In this document: positions 14,722 through 22,423 of the stretch, one piece after another
Numbering within the stretch: position 1 is the first letter of the stretch
How the letters are laid out: the number at the start of each line of letters is the position of its first letter
Source: Hyphomonas sp.
GTDB taxonomy: Bacteria; Pseudomonadota; Alphaproteobacteria; Caulobacterales; Hyphomonadaceae
Assembly: GCF_013823385.1 (NCBI RefSeq)
Contig: NZ_PNMA01000035.1
Location: forward strand, 1 to 35,374
Direction: 5' to 3'
Length of the DNA stretch: 35,374 nt
Notes under the pieces: model-generated
The model's database searches: none
What the model saw: only the letters and a program-made list of their open reading frames with translations
What the model was told of the DNA's origin: nothing
Translations under genes and position numbers: made by a program

Positions 14722-15900
14722 ATGACCGACACGATCCTCACCATCAATCCCGGCTCCGCCACGATCAAGCTGGGAGTGTTCGCGCTCGACCGGGGGAGCG
14801 CGCGCGTGCTCGGCCGGGCAACGCTCGACGAGGCCACGAGCAAACTTCGCGTGCAGGCGGGCGAAACGCGCGCCGAGTATGCTTTATCGTCGGAAGCGCC
14901 GACGCCAGTGCTGATCGAACAGGCGCTCGCGTGCCTTGCCGGTCATCTCCCCATGCGGGGGCTGAAGGCGATCGGTCAGCGCGTTGTCCACGGCGGCGAC
15001 CACTTCGCCGGTCCAGCGCTCATCAATGATGACGTGCTTGCCGAGATCGAGGCGCTGACCTCGCTTGCGCCCCTTCATCAGCCAAAGAGCGTCGCTCTGA
15101 TCCACGCGCTGCGGCAGCTCTGCCCCAACGTCGCACAGATCGCGTGCTTCGACACCGCCTTCCATCGCACACAGCCGGATCTTGTGCGCCGCTTCGCCCT
15201 TCCCCGGGTCCTGTTTGACGCCGGCGTGAAGCGCTTCGGATTTCATGGCCTGTCCTATCAATTCATCGCTGCCGAGCTCGAACGGCGCCGGCCAGACCTT
15301 GCCCGCAGTCGCATCGTCGCAGCACACCTCGGAGCCGGCGCAAGTATCTGTGCGCTCGAAGGCGGTGTCAGCCGCGACACGACGATGGGATTTTCCACTC
15401 TCGACGGGGTGCCGATGGCCACGCGTTGCGGCGCGACTGATCCCGGCGTCCTGATCCACCTGATGCGCGCCCGCAACATGTCAGCCGATGCGCTCGAACA
15501 TATGCTCTACCACGAGTCCGGCTTACTCGGCCTATCCGGCATCAGCGGCGACGCGCGGGTACTGGCTGAGAGCGATGCGGCAAGCGCAGACGAGGCGTTG
15601 GAAATCTTCGCGTTCCGGGTTGCGCGCGAGGCGGCCGCGCTCGCTTCGACGATCGGCGGAGTCGACGCGTTGGTGTTCACCGGCGGGATCGGCGAGCACC
15701 AGCCCGAGATGCGCGCCCGCATCTGCGCGCGTCTCGCCTGGCTGGGCATCACCTGCGACGCCGACGCCAATAACGCGGGCGCCTTTGACATCGCCTCGCC
15801 TGGGGCCAGAGTGGCTGTCCTGATCATCCCTGCGAACGAAGAGCAGGCAATGGCCGAGCAATGCGCCACGATCTTGGGGGCAGCCGGCCAATGGCACTGA
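14722..15900 (+). CDS. ackA: acetate kinase
   Basis: Acetate kinase (392 aa), catalysing acetyl phosphate + ADP = acetate + ATP. Family motifs are all present: the N-terminal phosphate loop (ILTINPGSATIKLGVF), RVVHGG, the catalytic FDTAFH, FGFHG, HLGAGASI, MGFSTLDGVPMATRCGATDP and FTGGIGEHQPEMR. The first loop reads NPGSAT instead of the usual NAGSSS, a mild divergence. Length is normal. ATG 14722 is in the right place but has no clear ribosome binding site. With the phosphoketolase at 22424 it would form an ATP-yielding acetate branch. A phosphotransacetylase gene is not in the window, which fits acetyl phosphate coming from phosphoketolase. Confidence 0.95.
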   Translation: MTDTILTINPGSATIKLGVFALDRGSARVLGRATLDEATSKLRVQAGETRAEYALSSEAPTPVLIEQALACLAGHLPMRGLKAIGQRVVHGGDHFAGPALINDDVLAEIEALTSLAPLHQPKSVALIHALRQLCPNVAQIACFDTAFHRTQPDLVRRFALPRVLFDAGVKRFGFHGLSYQFIAAELERRRPDLARSRIVAAHLGAGASICALEGGVSRDTTMGFSTLDGVPMATRCGATDPGVLIHLMRARNMSADALEHMLYHESGLLGLSGISGDARVLAESDAASADEALEIFAFRVAREAAALASTIGGVDALVFTGGIGEHQPEMRARICARLAWLGITCDADANNAGAFDIASPGARVAVLIIPANEEQAMAEQCATILGAAGQWH

Positions 15901-15902
15901 TT

Positions 15903-15916
15903 TTGATCTGGATCGA
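15903..15916 (+). promoter_or_regulatory. FNR/FixK-like site upstream of the ECF sigma gene
   Basis: TTGATCTGGATCGA differs at one base (position 13) from the TTGAT-N4-ATCAA consensus. Its centre is 82 nt before the ATG at 15992; a start site at -41.5 spacing would leave a 41-nt leader. It begins 3 nt after the ackA stop codon. This is the best match in the window. Confidence 0.65.
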
Positions 15917-15991
15917 AGACAGGCACCCTTTTGTGAGCAACGCTTGTCATTCGTATTCCGCATCGAGCGGCGAGTCAGGTCTTGGGATTCA

Positions 15992-16672
15992 ATGACCAAA
16001 TCGAGTGACGCCACGCCATCAGCCGAAGATGCGGCCAAGCCGCACGACGCGGCCGTCCAGCGCGCGCTGGTCGAAGCGCAGGAGGAGATCCTCGTTTTCC
16101 TCCGTCAACGTCTGCGCAACCACGACGAGGCGGAGGAGGTGTTGCAGCGTTTCTCGCTCCGCGTGCTGGAGCGCTCCAGCCAGCTCCGCGACGTCCAGAC
16201 CGTGCGCGGGTGGCTCGGTCGAATCCTCGCCACCACCATCGTCGATCACCAGCGCGCTCAGGCACGCCGGCATCGGCGAGAGGCGGCAGCCGACAGCATC
16301 GACATCGAAGCGCTACCCGCCGACCCCGACGCGGAGATCGACGCCACCGTGTGCAATTGCCTCTACCGACTCTTGCCGACGCTGAAGGCCGAATATGCCG
16401 ACGTCATCTGGCGGGCCGATATTCTGGGCGAGCCACGGGACCGGCTGGCCGCGAGCCTTGGCATCTCGCTGAACAATGTGACCGTCCGCCTGCATCGCGG
16501 CCGTAAGGCGCTGCGCATGCGGCTTGAGGAAATGTGCCGCACTTGCTCAACGCACGGTTTCCTCGACTGCCGCTGTGATGAGATGCCGCTCGGCACCGAT
16601 GGGCCAGTCGCCCAGGCCAAGCCTGCTCGCCCCCTGGCCAGATCCCGGCGCGCGCGAAAAGACGACGCATGA
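15992..16672 (+). CDS. ECF-type sigma factor with Cys-rich C-terminal tail
   Basis: The 226-residue product has sigma region 2 (residues about 25-95: ILVFLRQRLRNHDEAEEVLQ, VRGWLGRILATTIVDHQRAQ) and region 4 (about 125-180: LPTLKAEYADVIWRADILGE, LAASLGISLNNVTVRLHRGR). A tail follows with CRTCSTHGFLDCRCDE, a CX2CX7CXC arrangement suited to zinc or redox control, then a basic end. No anti-sigma gene is adjacent, so the Cys cluster may itself be the sensor; this is inference. ATG 15992 is chosen over a TTG at 15944; the ribosome binding site is weak. Confidence 0.85.
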   Translation: MTKSSDATPSAEDAAKPHDAAVQRALVEAQEEILVFLRQRLRNHDEAEEVLQRFSLRVLERSSQLRDVQTVRGWLGRILATTIVDHQRAQARRHRREAAADSIDIEALPADPDAEIDATVCNCLYRLLPTLKAEYADVIWRADILGEPRDRLAASLGISLNNVTVRLHRGRKALRMRLEEMCRTCSTHGFLDCRCDEMPLGTDGPVAQAKPARPLARSRRARKDDA

Positions 16673-16706
16673 TCCGTCGCGCCACATCGCCGCGTGCGGC
16701 GGCGCG

Positions 16707-17441
16707 TCACAGCCACGCCATCGCGGCGTTGTGGTCGACGCCGGCTACACGGACAAGTCGATCCGGATCGAGGATGCGCAGCCGGCGATGATGAAACTCA
16801 ACGACGCCTTCCTTGCGCAACGTGCGCAAAATGCGGTTCACATGGACGAACGTAAGCCCCGTCGCATCACCGATATGCTCTTGAGTGAGCGGCAGATACA
16901 TCTCCTCGATGCGGTTGCCTGGCCATTGCGTTCGGCAGCGCACGAACAGTTCGAGAACCAGGCGGGCGACGCGCTCGCGCGCATTGCACCGGCCGACGCT
17001 GGTGAGGTGGTCGAAGGCGAGCGCGCGGTCGCGGCTCAAGGAGCGCACCAGCCGCATAGCGACGTCGGGATTGTCGCGCATGCGCGCGTTCAGCACGTCG
17101 AGCGGGATGCAGCATACGAGCGCCCCGGTGAGCGCCTGCGCGCCGTAGGTAGCGCGTCCGCTCGACGTCCCGAACATGCCGAATACCCCACCCGGCAGCA
17201 CGAACTGGACGATCTGCCTGCGTCCATCCTCCAGCAAGGTGTAGAGCGACACCCAGCCGTCGATGAGATTGCAAACGGCATCGAACGGAGCGCCGACGCC
17301 GAACAGCTCCTGGCCAGCTTCGATCTTTCGATCCGCGCCGTGCAAGCCGGGAAGCAGGCGAAGCGCGTCGGCACCGTCATCGATAACCGAGCCATTGCCC
17401 GAGCGGCCCGGTCGCTCAGTCGACACCGTCATCCGCGCCAT
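16707..17441 (-). CDS. Crp/Fnr-family transcriptional regulator (FixK-like)
   Basis: The 244-residue regulator has a cyclic-nucleotide-binding-like beta barrel (residues about 35-130: IEAGQELFGVGAPFDAVCNL, GRRQIVQFVLPGGVFGMFGT), a dimer helix and a winged helix-turn-helix (about 175-225: LPLTQEHIGDATGLTFVHVN, RILRTLRKEG). It lacks the N-terminal Cys cluster of oxygen-sensing FNR, so it resembles FixK-type members that relay another signal. FNR-type boxes lie before several neighbouring genes, making it their likely regulator. It is convergent with the ECF sigma gene (34-nt gap). Start ATG 17441 has GAGG upstream; ATG 17432 is also possible. Confidence 0.93.
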   Translation of the reverse strand: MARMTVSTERPGRSGNGSVIDDGADALRLLPGLHGADRKIEAGQELFGVGAPFDAVCNLIDGWVSLYTLLEDGRRQIVQFVLPGGVFGMFGTSSGRATYGAQALTGALVCCIPLDVLNARMRDNPDVAMRLVRSLSRDRALAFDHLTSVGRCNARERVARLVLELFVRCRTQWPGNRIEEMYLPLTQEHIGDATGLTFVHVNRILRTLRKEGVVEFHHRRLRILDPDRLVRVAGVDHNAAMAWL

Positions 17442-17758
17442 GATCGGCCTCGGTGTCGGTCGTCCTGGGCTTGTCGGTCCTGATCCATTTGCGTGCGCTC
17501 CCGGTTTGCAATCGAGAGGACGCCATTCATTGCCCTTCTGGGCACGCGGCGTCCTGTAAGGATAAGGACGCCAAAGCTGTCCCGATATTACACCTCAGAA
17601 AGATCACCGGCGCGAAACGCGCGTGGCGGTTGCAATGGATACGCGCGTGCGACACGCGCCCCTCAACGAAAAACTTGACCGGAGTTAAAGACCGAGCTTG
17701 CAGGCGGGGATACGACATTGGTGGACCCGCCTATGCACCGGAGCCCCTATGGCCTCTC
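17442..17758. other. divergent promoter region between the Crp/Fnr gene and the NifX-like gene
   Basis: These 317 bases separate two divergent genes. Short open frames here overlap each other and lack support. The clearest signal is the FNR-like box at 17675-17688; the half nearest the Crp/Fnr gene shows no obvious box. Confidence 0.5.
17675..17688 (+). promoter_or_regulatory. FNR/FixK-like site upstream of the NifX-like gene
   Basis: TTGACCGGAGTTAA shares the TTGAY-N4-GTTAA form with the site before ackA. The centre lies 77 nt before ATG 17759, giving a leader of about 36 nt with a -41.5 site. Confidence 0.55.
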
Positions 17759-18097
17759 ATGTCTAAGCCGCTTTCTCAGGAAGCCGTGCGCACCGGAATC
17801 ATGGTTGCCATGCGCCTCGAAGGGCCGATCCTCTGTCCATTCTTTGCGTGCTGCGATGGCGTGGTCGTTTTGTCGGCTGACGGCGCGGTCGAAACCTTTC
17901 CCGCAAGCCAGGCTTATGGAGAGCGCGCCATCTACGACGTAATCGCCGAAAGCGGCGTCGAGCGATTGGTCTGCGGCTTCATCGCCGAACCCTGCCGCGA
18001 CCTCCTACGCGCACGCGGCATCGACATTCGCCTCGGCTCATGCCGCGAGGCGATCACGACGCTGGCTGCCCGCTTCGACACGCTCCCCACCGCCTGA
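17759..18097 (+). CDS. NifX/NafY-fold-like small protein
   Basis: The 112-residue product resembles the dinitrogenase FeMo-cofactor biosynthesis fold (NifX/NifB C-terminal type): CPFFACCDGVVVLSADGAVE, an alternating beta-alpha middle (GERAIYDVIAESGVERLVCG) and a late LLRARGIDIRLGSCREAI. That fold usually binds metal clusters or cofactors; in non-nif settings its role is unknown. Cysteines in CPFFACC, VCGF, EPCRD and GSCRE could bind a metal. No nif genes are near. ATG 17759 is preferred; the frame is open to 17453 without support. The fold assignment is by pattern and moderate. Confidence 0.55.
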   Translation: MSKPLSQEAVRTGIMVAMRLEGPILCPFFACCDGVVVLSADGAVETFPASQAYGERAIYDVIAESGVERLVCGFIAEPCRDLLRARGIDIRLGSCREAITTLAARFDTLPTA

Positions 18098-18146
18098 ATG
18101 CCGGAGCCGAACGCGCACTATCGCCCGACAAAGGCTCCCGCACGAT

Positions 18147-18160
18147 TTAATGCAGATCAA
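18147..18160 (+). promoter_or_regulatory. FNR/FixK-like site upstream of the DUF2933 gene
   Basis: TTAATGCAGATCAA has one mismatch (position 3) to TTGAT-N4-ATCAA. The centre is 89 nt before ATG 18243, leaving a leader of about 48 nt for a -41.5 site. It would drive the DUF2933 and NnrU-like pair. Confidence 0.6.
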
Positions 18161-18242
18161 AGACGTGGCTCCTCTGGTCTCTATTCTTGGCCACCAAGAA
18201 TGGGTCTGCCTGCGCGCCGACCGGTCGGAACGGAGGCAGATG

Positions 18243-18500
18243 ATGGAATATGAGAACGCCAAACGCGACCCAGACCATCGCCGATTGTCTATCGCAAATA
18301 TCGTCCTGGTGGGTTTCCTCGTGATCGCGGGCGTCTTTCTCATCCTCGAACACCGAGCCCATCTGCTCGGCTGGCTACCGTTCCTGATTATCCTCCTGTG
18401 TCCGCTGATGCACATCTTCATGCACCGCGGCCACGGCGGACATGGCGGCTCCGCGGGGGCGTCTGAAGGTGAGCGGGTGCAGCGCCCTCACCGTCACTGA
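18243..18500 (+). CDS. DUF2933 small membrane protein
   Basis: The 85-residue protein has two adjacent hydrophobic segments (IANIVLVGFLVIAGVFLILE, LLGWLPFLIILLCPLMHIFM) joined by EHRAH and ends in a His/Gly tail (HRGHGGHGGSAG). The pattern EHRAH...LCPLMHIFMH-GHGGHGG is typical of DUF2933 proteins, which commonly accompany copper ATPases and NnrU-like methyltransferases. The His tail may bind metal. GGAGG lies 6 nt before ATG 18243; an ATG directly before it (18240) is also possible. The next gene starts 23 nt after the stop. Confidence 0.85.
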   Translation: MEYENAKRDPDHRRLSIANIVLVGFLVIAGVFLILEHRAHLLGWLPFLIILLCPLMHIFMHRGHGGHGGSAGASEGERVQRPHRH

Positions 18501-18523
18501 TCGGATTGTCAGGGGGCGCTTTC

Positions 18524-19168
18524 ATGGAAAATGATATTCCGGCCTATGGGCTTTGGTGGCTGGTGGTGCTGAACTCGACCGTCTTCATCCTGTTCGCGGT
18601 CAGCTTCTTCAAGCCGCAGACCAGGCGGGATTGGCGTTCGTTCGGTGCGTTTAGCGCGTTCATCATCGCACTGTTCACCGAGATGTATGGGTTTCCGCTC
18701 ACCATCTATCTGCTCTCGGGTTGGCTACAGAGCCGCTATCCGGGCGTCGATTGGTTCACGCACGATGCCGGCCATCTTCTTGAAGAACTGTTCGGCTGGC
18801 GCGGAAATCCGCATTTCGGTCCGTTTCATCTGCTCAGCTTCGCGTTTATCGGCGGCGGCTTCATCCTGATCGCTTCGGCCTGGAAGACGCTCTATGTCGC
18901 CCAGCGTGACGGCGTGCTCGCGACGACGGGCGCCTATGGCTCGATCCGTCACCCCCAATATTTAGGCTTCATCCTCGTGATGTTCGGGTTCCTGCTGCAA
19001 TGGCCGACGCTGCTGACGCTCCTCATGTTTCCGGTGCTGGTCGTCATGTATGTGCGTCTCGCCCGTACCGAGGAGCGCGATGCGATCGCAAGCTTCGGCG
19101 CCGACTATGAGAGCTACAGGCGCCGCGTTCCCGGGTTCATTCCGCGCCTGAGGCGCGTGCGTTCGTGA
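18524..19168 (+). CDS. NnrU/ICMT-like integral membrane methyltransferase-family protein
   Basis: The 214-residue product has about five membrane segments and a C-terminal signature of isoprenylcysteine-methyltransferase-type proteins: TTGAYGSIRHPQYLGFILVM in the middle and ARTEERDAIASFGADYESYR near the end. The substrate is unknown; such proteins often sit next to copper ATPases and DUF2933 genes, as here. AGGGGG lies 7 nt before ATG 18524. It is followed after 121 nt by the copper ATPase gene, with another FNR-like box in the gap. Confidence 0.85.
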   Translation: MENDIPAYGLWWLVVLNSTVFILFAVSFFKPQTRRDWRSFGAFSAFIIALFTEMYGFPLTIYLLSGWLQSRYPGVDWFTHDAGHLLEELFGWRGNPHFGPFHLLSFAFIGGGFILIASAWKTLYVAQRDGVLATTGAYGSIRHPQYLGFILVMFGFLLQWPTLLTLLMFPVLVVMYVRLARTEERDAIASFGADYESYRRRVPGFIPRLRRVRS

Positions 19169-19219
19169 TGAAGGCACTGCACCGCAGCGGCGACCATGAG
19201 GGGTGCATGCGGTGGGCGC

Positions 19220-19233
19220 GTAATACACATCAA
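19220..19233 (+). promoter_or_regulatory. possible FNR-like site upstream of the copper ATPase
   Basis: GTAATACACATCAA has a perfect right half-site (ATCAA) and two mismatches in the left half. Its centre is 63 nt before ATG 19290, giving a 22-nt leader at -41.5. It is the weakest of the five sites placed in front of genes. Confidence 0.4.
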
Positions 19234-19289
19234 ATACTTTTGACCACTGGCACGCCGATCGCCATCAAGCTCACAAGAAGGATCAAGGG

Positions 19290-21374
19290 ATGAATCAGCC
19301 TGGCGGGCATCACGCGCACCACCATCAACAGCATGAACCAGCTGCGGGTGCGGCTGGGGCCGTTGTTGTCCAGGCATCCGGTTCTACCCATGCCGATCAT
19401 GCCGGCGGCCACGATCATGGCGCGATGATTGCCGATTACCGGCGTCGCTTCTGGGTGACTTTAGTCCTGACGCCGCCCGTGCTGCTCTTGTCGCCGATGA
19501 TTCAGCATTGGCTGGGCCTTGCCGGGACCATCTCCTTTCCCGGCGATGGGCTTCTGCTCTTCGCGCTCTCCACCATCGTCTATGTCTATGGCGGCTGGCC
19601 GTTTCTGACTGGCGTCGTCTCCGAGCTGCGCAAGAAGCAGCCCGGTATGATGACCCTGATCGCGCTGGCGATCTCGGCCGCCTATTTCTTCTCCGCGGCC
19701 GTCACCTTCGGCTTTCCGGGGGAGGCTTTCTATTGGGAGCTGGTGACGCTGATCGGCATCATGCTGCTCGGCCACTGGATCGAGATGCGCTCGGTCATGG
19801 GCGCGTCGCGCGCGCTTGAGGAGCTCGTGCGCCTTTTGCCCGACACCGCGACGCGCATCGACGCCAATGGCGCGACCCAGGAAGTCCCGATATCGGCCTT
19901 GATGCCGGGCGACCACGTGCTGGTCCGTCCTGGCGCCAAGGTGCCGGTGGACGGCAATATTCTTGAAGGGGCTTCTGGCTTCAACGAAGCGATGTTGACG
20001 GGTGAGTCGCGCCCCGTCTCTAAAGGAGTGGGCGAACCGGCGATCGGCGGTGCGATTAATGGCGCCAACGCTGTAACCATCGAAGTGACCGCAACCGGCG
20101 ACAAGACCTATCTCGCCCAGGTCATCGAGCTGGTGAAGAAGGCGCAGGCGACGCGCTCGCGCACCCAGGACCTCGCCAACCGCGCCGCCGCCTGGCTCAC
20201 CTATATCGCGCTTGTGGTCGGCGTCGGCACGCTCATCGTCTGGCTGCTGCTCGGCCAGACGCCCGCGTTCGCAGTGGAACGGATGGTGACTGTCATGGTC
20301 GTCGCCTGTCCGCATGCGCTCGGGCTCGCCGTGCCGCTGGTGGTCGCCGTCAGCACATCGCTCAGTGCCCGCAATGGCCTACTCATCCGCGACCGCGCCG
20401 CCTTTGAGCGCGCGCGCAATCTCAACGCCGTCGTGTTCGACAAGACCGGCACACTGACCGAAGGCCGCTTCGGGGTCAGCGACATCGTCCTGCTCAGCGA
20501 TGGGGATGAGAATGCGGAACTCGCCTTCGCGGCGGCGGCTGAAAGCCAGTCCGAGCACCCGATTGCGCACGGCATCGTTGCGGAAGCAAAGGATCGCGGC
20601 CTCAACTGGCCCAAGGCGAGCGAGGTGCGCAACATCACCGGCGAGGGGATCCTGGCGAATGTCGGTGGAGAAGATATCCGCATCGTCAGCCCCGGTCATC
20701 TCGCCCGCACCAGCGAGGAGATTTCCGACCCGCGCCTGAAGAAGCTCGAGAGCCAGGGCAAAACCGTTGTCGTCCTGGTGCGCGGCGGAGCGCCGCGCGC
20801 CCTGTTCGCACTCGCCGACATCGTCCGGCCGGAATCGAAACAGGCGATCACCGAACTCAAATCGCTCGGCGTCGATTCGATCATGCTCACCGGCGACGCC
20901 CACGGCGTCGCCCAGGCGGTGTCGGAAGAACTGGGCATTGCGGAATATTTCGCCGAGGTGCTTCCCAACCAGAAGTCGGAGAAGATCGAGGAGCTGCAAT
21001 CGCGCGGCCTTGCGGTCGCCATGGTGGGCGACGGCGTCAACGACGCCCCCGCGCTGGTGGTCGCCGATCTCGGTATCGCGATTGGCGCAGGCACCGACGT
21101 CGCGGTGGAATCCGCGGACATCGTCCTGGTGCGCAGCGATCCAAGGGACGTGGTCGCCATTCTCGGCCTGTCGCGAGCGACCTATCGTAAAATGGTGCAG
21201 AACCTTCTGTGGGCAACCGGCTACAACACGGTCGCGATCCCGATGGCGGCGGGCATCACGTTCGGCACCGGATTACTGATGACGCCGGCGGTGGCGGCCG
21301 CGCTCATGTCAATCAGCACCATCATCGTCGCCTTCAACGCGCAATTGCTGCGCTTCTACAGGGGGCGGCGTTGA
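19290..21374 (+). CDS. copB: CopB-type P1B ATPase (Cu/Ag export, CPH motif)
   Basis: P-type ATPase of 694 aa with no CXXC metal-binding domain but a His-rich N-terminus (HHAHHHQQHE, HADHAGGHDHG, residues 6-45), and CPH (340-342) in the sixth membrane helix instead of CPC. This combination defines the P1B-3 (CopB) group that exports Cu(II), Cu(I) or Ag(I) to the periplasm. Also present are the TGES actuator loop, the phosphorylated DKTGTLTE (Asp384), the SEHPIA motif of the nucleotide domain and GDGVND (about 580). Eight membrane segments are recognisable. ATG 19290 has GAAGGA upstream. The same symbol also names the unrelated outer-membrane proteins at 912 and 30683. The PRPP synthetase homologue follows after 17 nt, so it heads the metabolic operon. 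Confidence 0.93.
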   Translation: MNQPGGHHAHHHQQHEPAAGAAGAVVVQASGSTHADHAGGHDHGAMIADYRRRFWVTLVLTPPVLLLSPMIQHWLGLAGTISFPGDGLLLFALSTIVYVYGGWPFLTGVVSELRKKQPGMMTLIALAISAAYFFSAAVTFGFPGEAFYWELVTLIGIMLLGHWIEMRSVMGASRALEELVRLLPDTATRIDANGATQEVPISALMPGDHVLVRPGAKVPVDGNILEGASGFNEAMLTGESRPVSKGVGEPAIGGAINGANAVTIEVTATGDKTYLAQVIELVKKAQATRSRTQDLANRAAAWLTYIALVVGVGTLIVWLLLGQTPAFAVERMVTVMVVACPHALGLAVPLVVAVSTSLSARNGLLIRDRAAFERARNLNAVVFDKTGTLTEGRFGVSDIVLLSDGDENAELAFAAAAESQSEHPIAHGIVAEAKDRGLNWPKASEVRNITGEGILANVGGEDIRIVSPGHLARTSEEISDPRLKKLESQGKTVVVLVRGGAPRALFALADIVRPESKQAITELKSLGVDSIMLTGDAHGVAQAVSEELGIAEYFAEVLPNQKSEKIEELQSRGLAVAMVGDGVNDAPALVVADLGIAIGAGTDVAVESADIVLVRSDPRDVVAILGLSRATYRKMVQNLLWATGYNTVAIPMAAGITFGTGLLMTPAVAAALMSISTIIVAFNAQLLRFYRGRR

Positions 21375-21391
21375 GCGACAGGGGTAATCAG

Positions 21392-22384
21392 ATGCGCGTG
21401 ATCTTCGCTCTTCCAGGCAATGAAGCGTTCGCGCAGGCGCTCGCCAAAGCCGGCGGCTTCGAGCTTGGCGTCCTTGAGACCCGGCGCTTTCCCGACGGCG
21501 AGAGCTATGTGCGTCTCTTGACGGATGTCGCCGACAAATGCGTGGATCTGGTCAGCACCCTGGCGCGTCCCGACGACGGCTTTCTGAGTCTCGTCTTCGC
21601 CGCGGACGCGGCTCGCGACCTTGGCGCGCGCGAGGTTACGCTGGTTGCGCCCTACCTTTCCTATATGCGCCAGGACCGCCGCTTCCAGCCTGGCGAAGCG
21701 GTTTCCTCGAAGAGCTTCGCGCGTCTCGTCTCGGCCACGTTCGACCGGCTGGTGACGGTCGATCCGCACCTGCATCGCTATCCGGCGCTGTCGACGCTCT
21801 ACACGATACCCGACATCACATTGCACGCTGCACCGGTACTTGCCGACTGGATCTCGGCCCATGTCGAGGCGCCCCTGTTGATCGGCCCCGATGAGGAGAG
21901 CGAGCAGTGGGTCTCGGCGATCGCCGCACGCGTCGGCGCGCCGTGCACCGTGCTCAAAAAGATCCGGCACGGCGACCGCAGCGTCGATGTCGAGGTTCCC
22001 GATCTCGGCGCCTGGCGCGGCCGTCAGCCGGTGCTCGCCGACGATATCGCCTCGTCGGGCCGCACGATGATCGAAGCGGCGCACAAGCTCGCGCTTCAAG
22101 GTTTCGCAAAGCCGGTCTGTGCAGTCATTCATGGGGTCTTCGCCGAGGATTCCTATGAGCGCCTTGCCGCCCTTTCGAGCCGCATTGTCTCATCCGATGC
22201 GGTGCCCCACCAGACGAACGCGATCGGGCTTGCGCCACTCGTCGCTGAAGCACTCGCGCAAGTTCATGCCGGCGCGGAAAACCTCATTCGCCATCGCCGT
22301 CCCCCAGAGCCGCTCGATGAGGTCGAGCGTGCGGGCTTCGATTCCTTTCCGGCCAGCGACCCGCCGCCCTGGACCGCAGGCTGA
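21392..22384 (+). CDS. prs: ribose-phosphate pyrophosphokinase homologue
   Basis: PRPP synthetase-family protein of 330 aa. The N-terminal half has FPDGESYVRL, LVAPYLSYMRQDRRFQPGEA (ATP-binding region) and VDPHLHR. The C-terminal half has the PRPP loop LADDIASSGRTM and a catalytic-flexible-loop equivalent KKIRHGDRSVDVEVPD. It differs clearly from housekeeping Prs, so R5P + ATP = PRPP + AMP is family-based, not proven. After about residue 300 an extra tail ends in FDSFPASDPPPW, a motif I have seen at the ends of unrelated small proteobacterial proteins. ATG 21392 has AGGGG upstream. It lies between the copper ATPase and phosphoketolase genes. Confidence 0.85.
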   Translation: MRVIFALPGNEAFAQALAKAGGFELGVLETRRFPDGESYVRLLTDVADKCVDLVSTLARPDDGFLSLVFAADAARDLGAREVTLVAPYLSYMRQDRRFQPGEAVSSKSFARLVSATFDRLVTVDPHLHRYPALSTLYTIPDITLHAAPVLADWISAHVEAPLLIGPDEESEQWVSAIAARVGAPCTVLKKIRHGDRSVDVEVPDLGAWRGRQPVLADDIASSGRTMIEAAHKLALQGFAKPVCAVIHGVFAEDSYERLAALSSRIVSSDAVPHQTNAIGLAPLVAEALAQVHAGAENLIRHRRPPEPLDEVERAGFDSFPASDPPPWTAG

Positions 22385-22423
22385 CCCGCTACGCTCATCG
22401 GCGAACGACAGGAACAGGTGACA

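Noticed and set aside
19461..20315. 284-codon minus-strand frame opposite the copper ATPase gene
   Set aside because: Antisense shadow, His/Asp/Arg-rich because of the codon bias of the sense gene.
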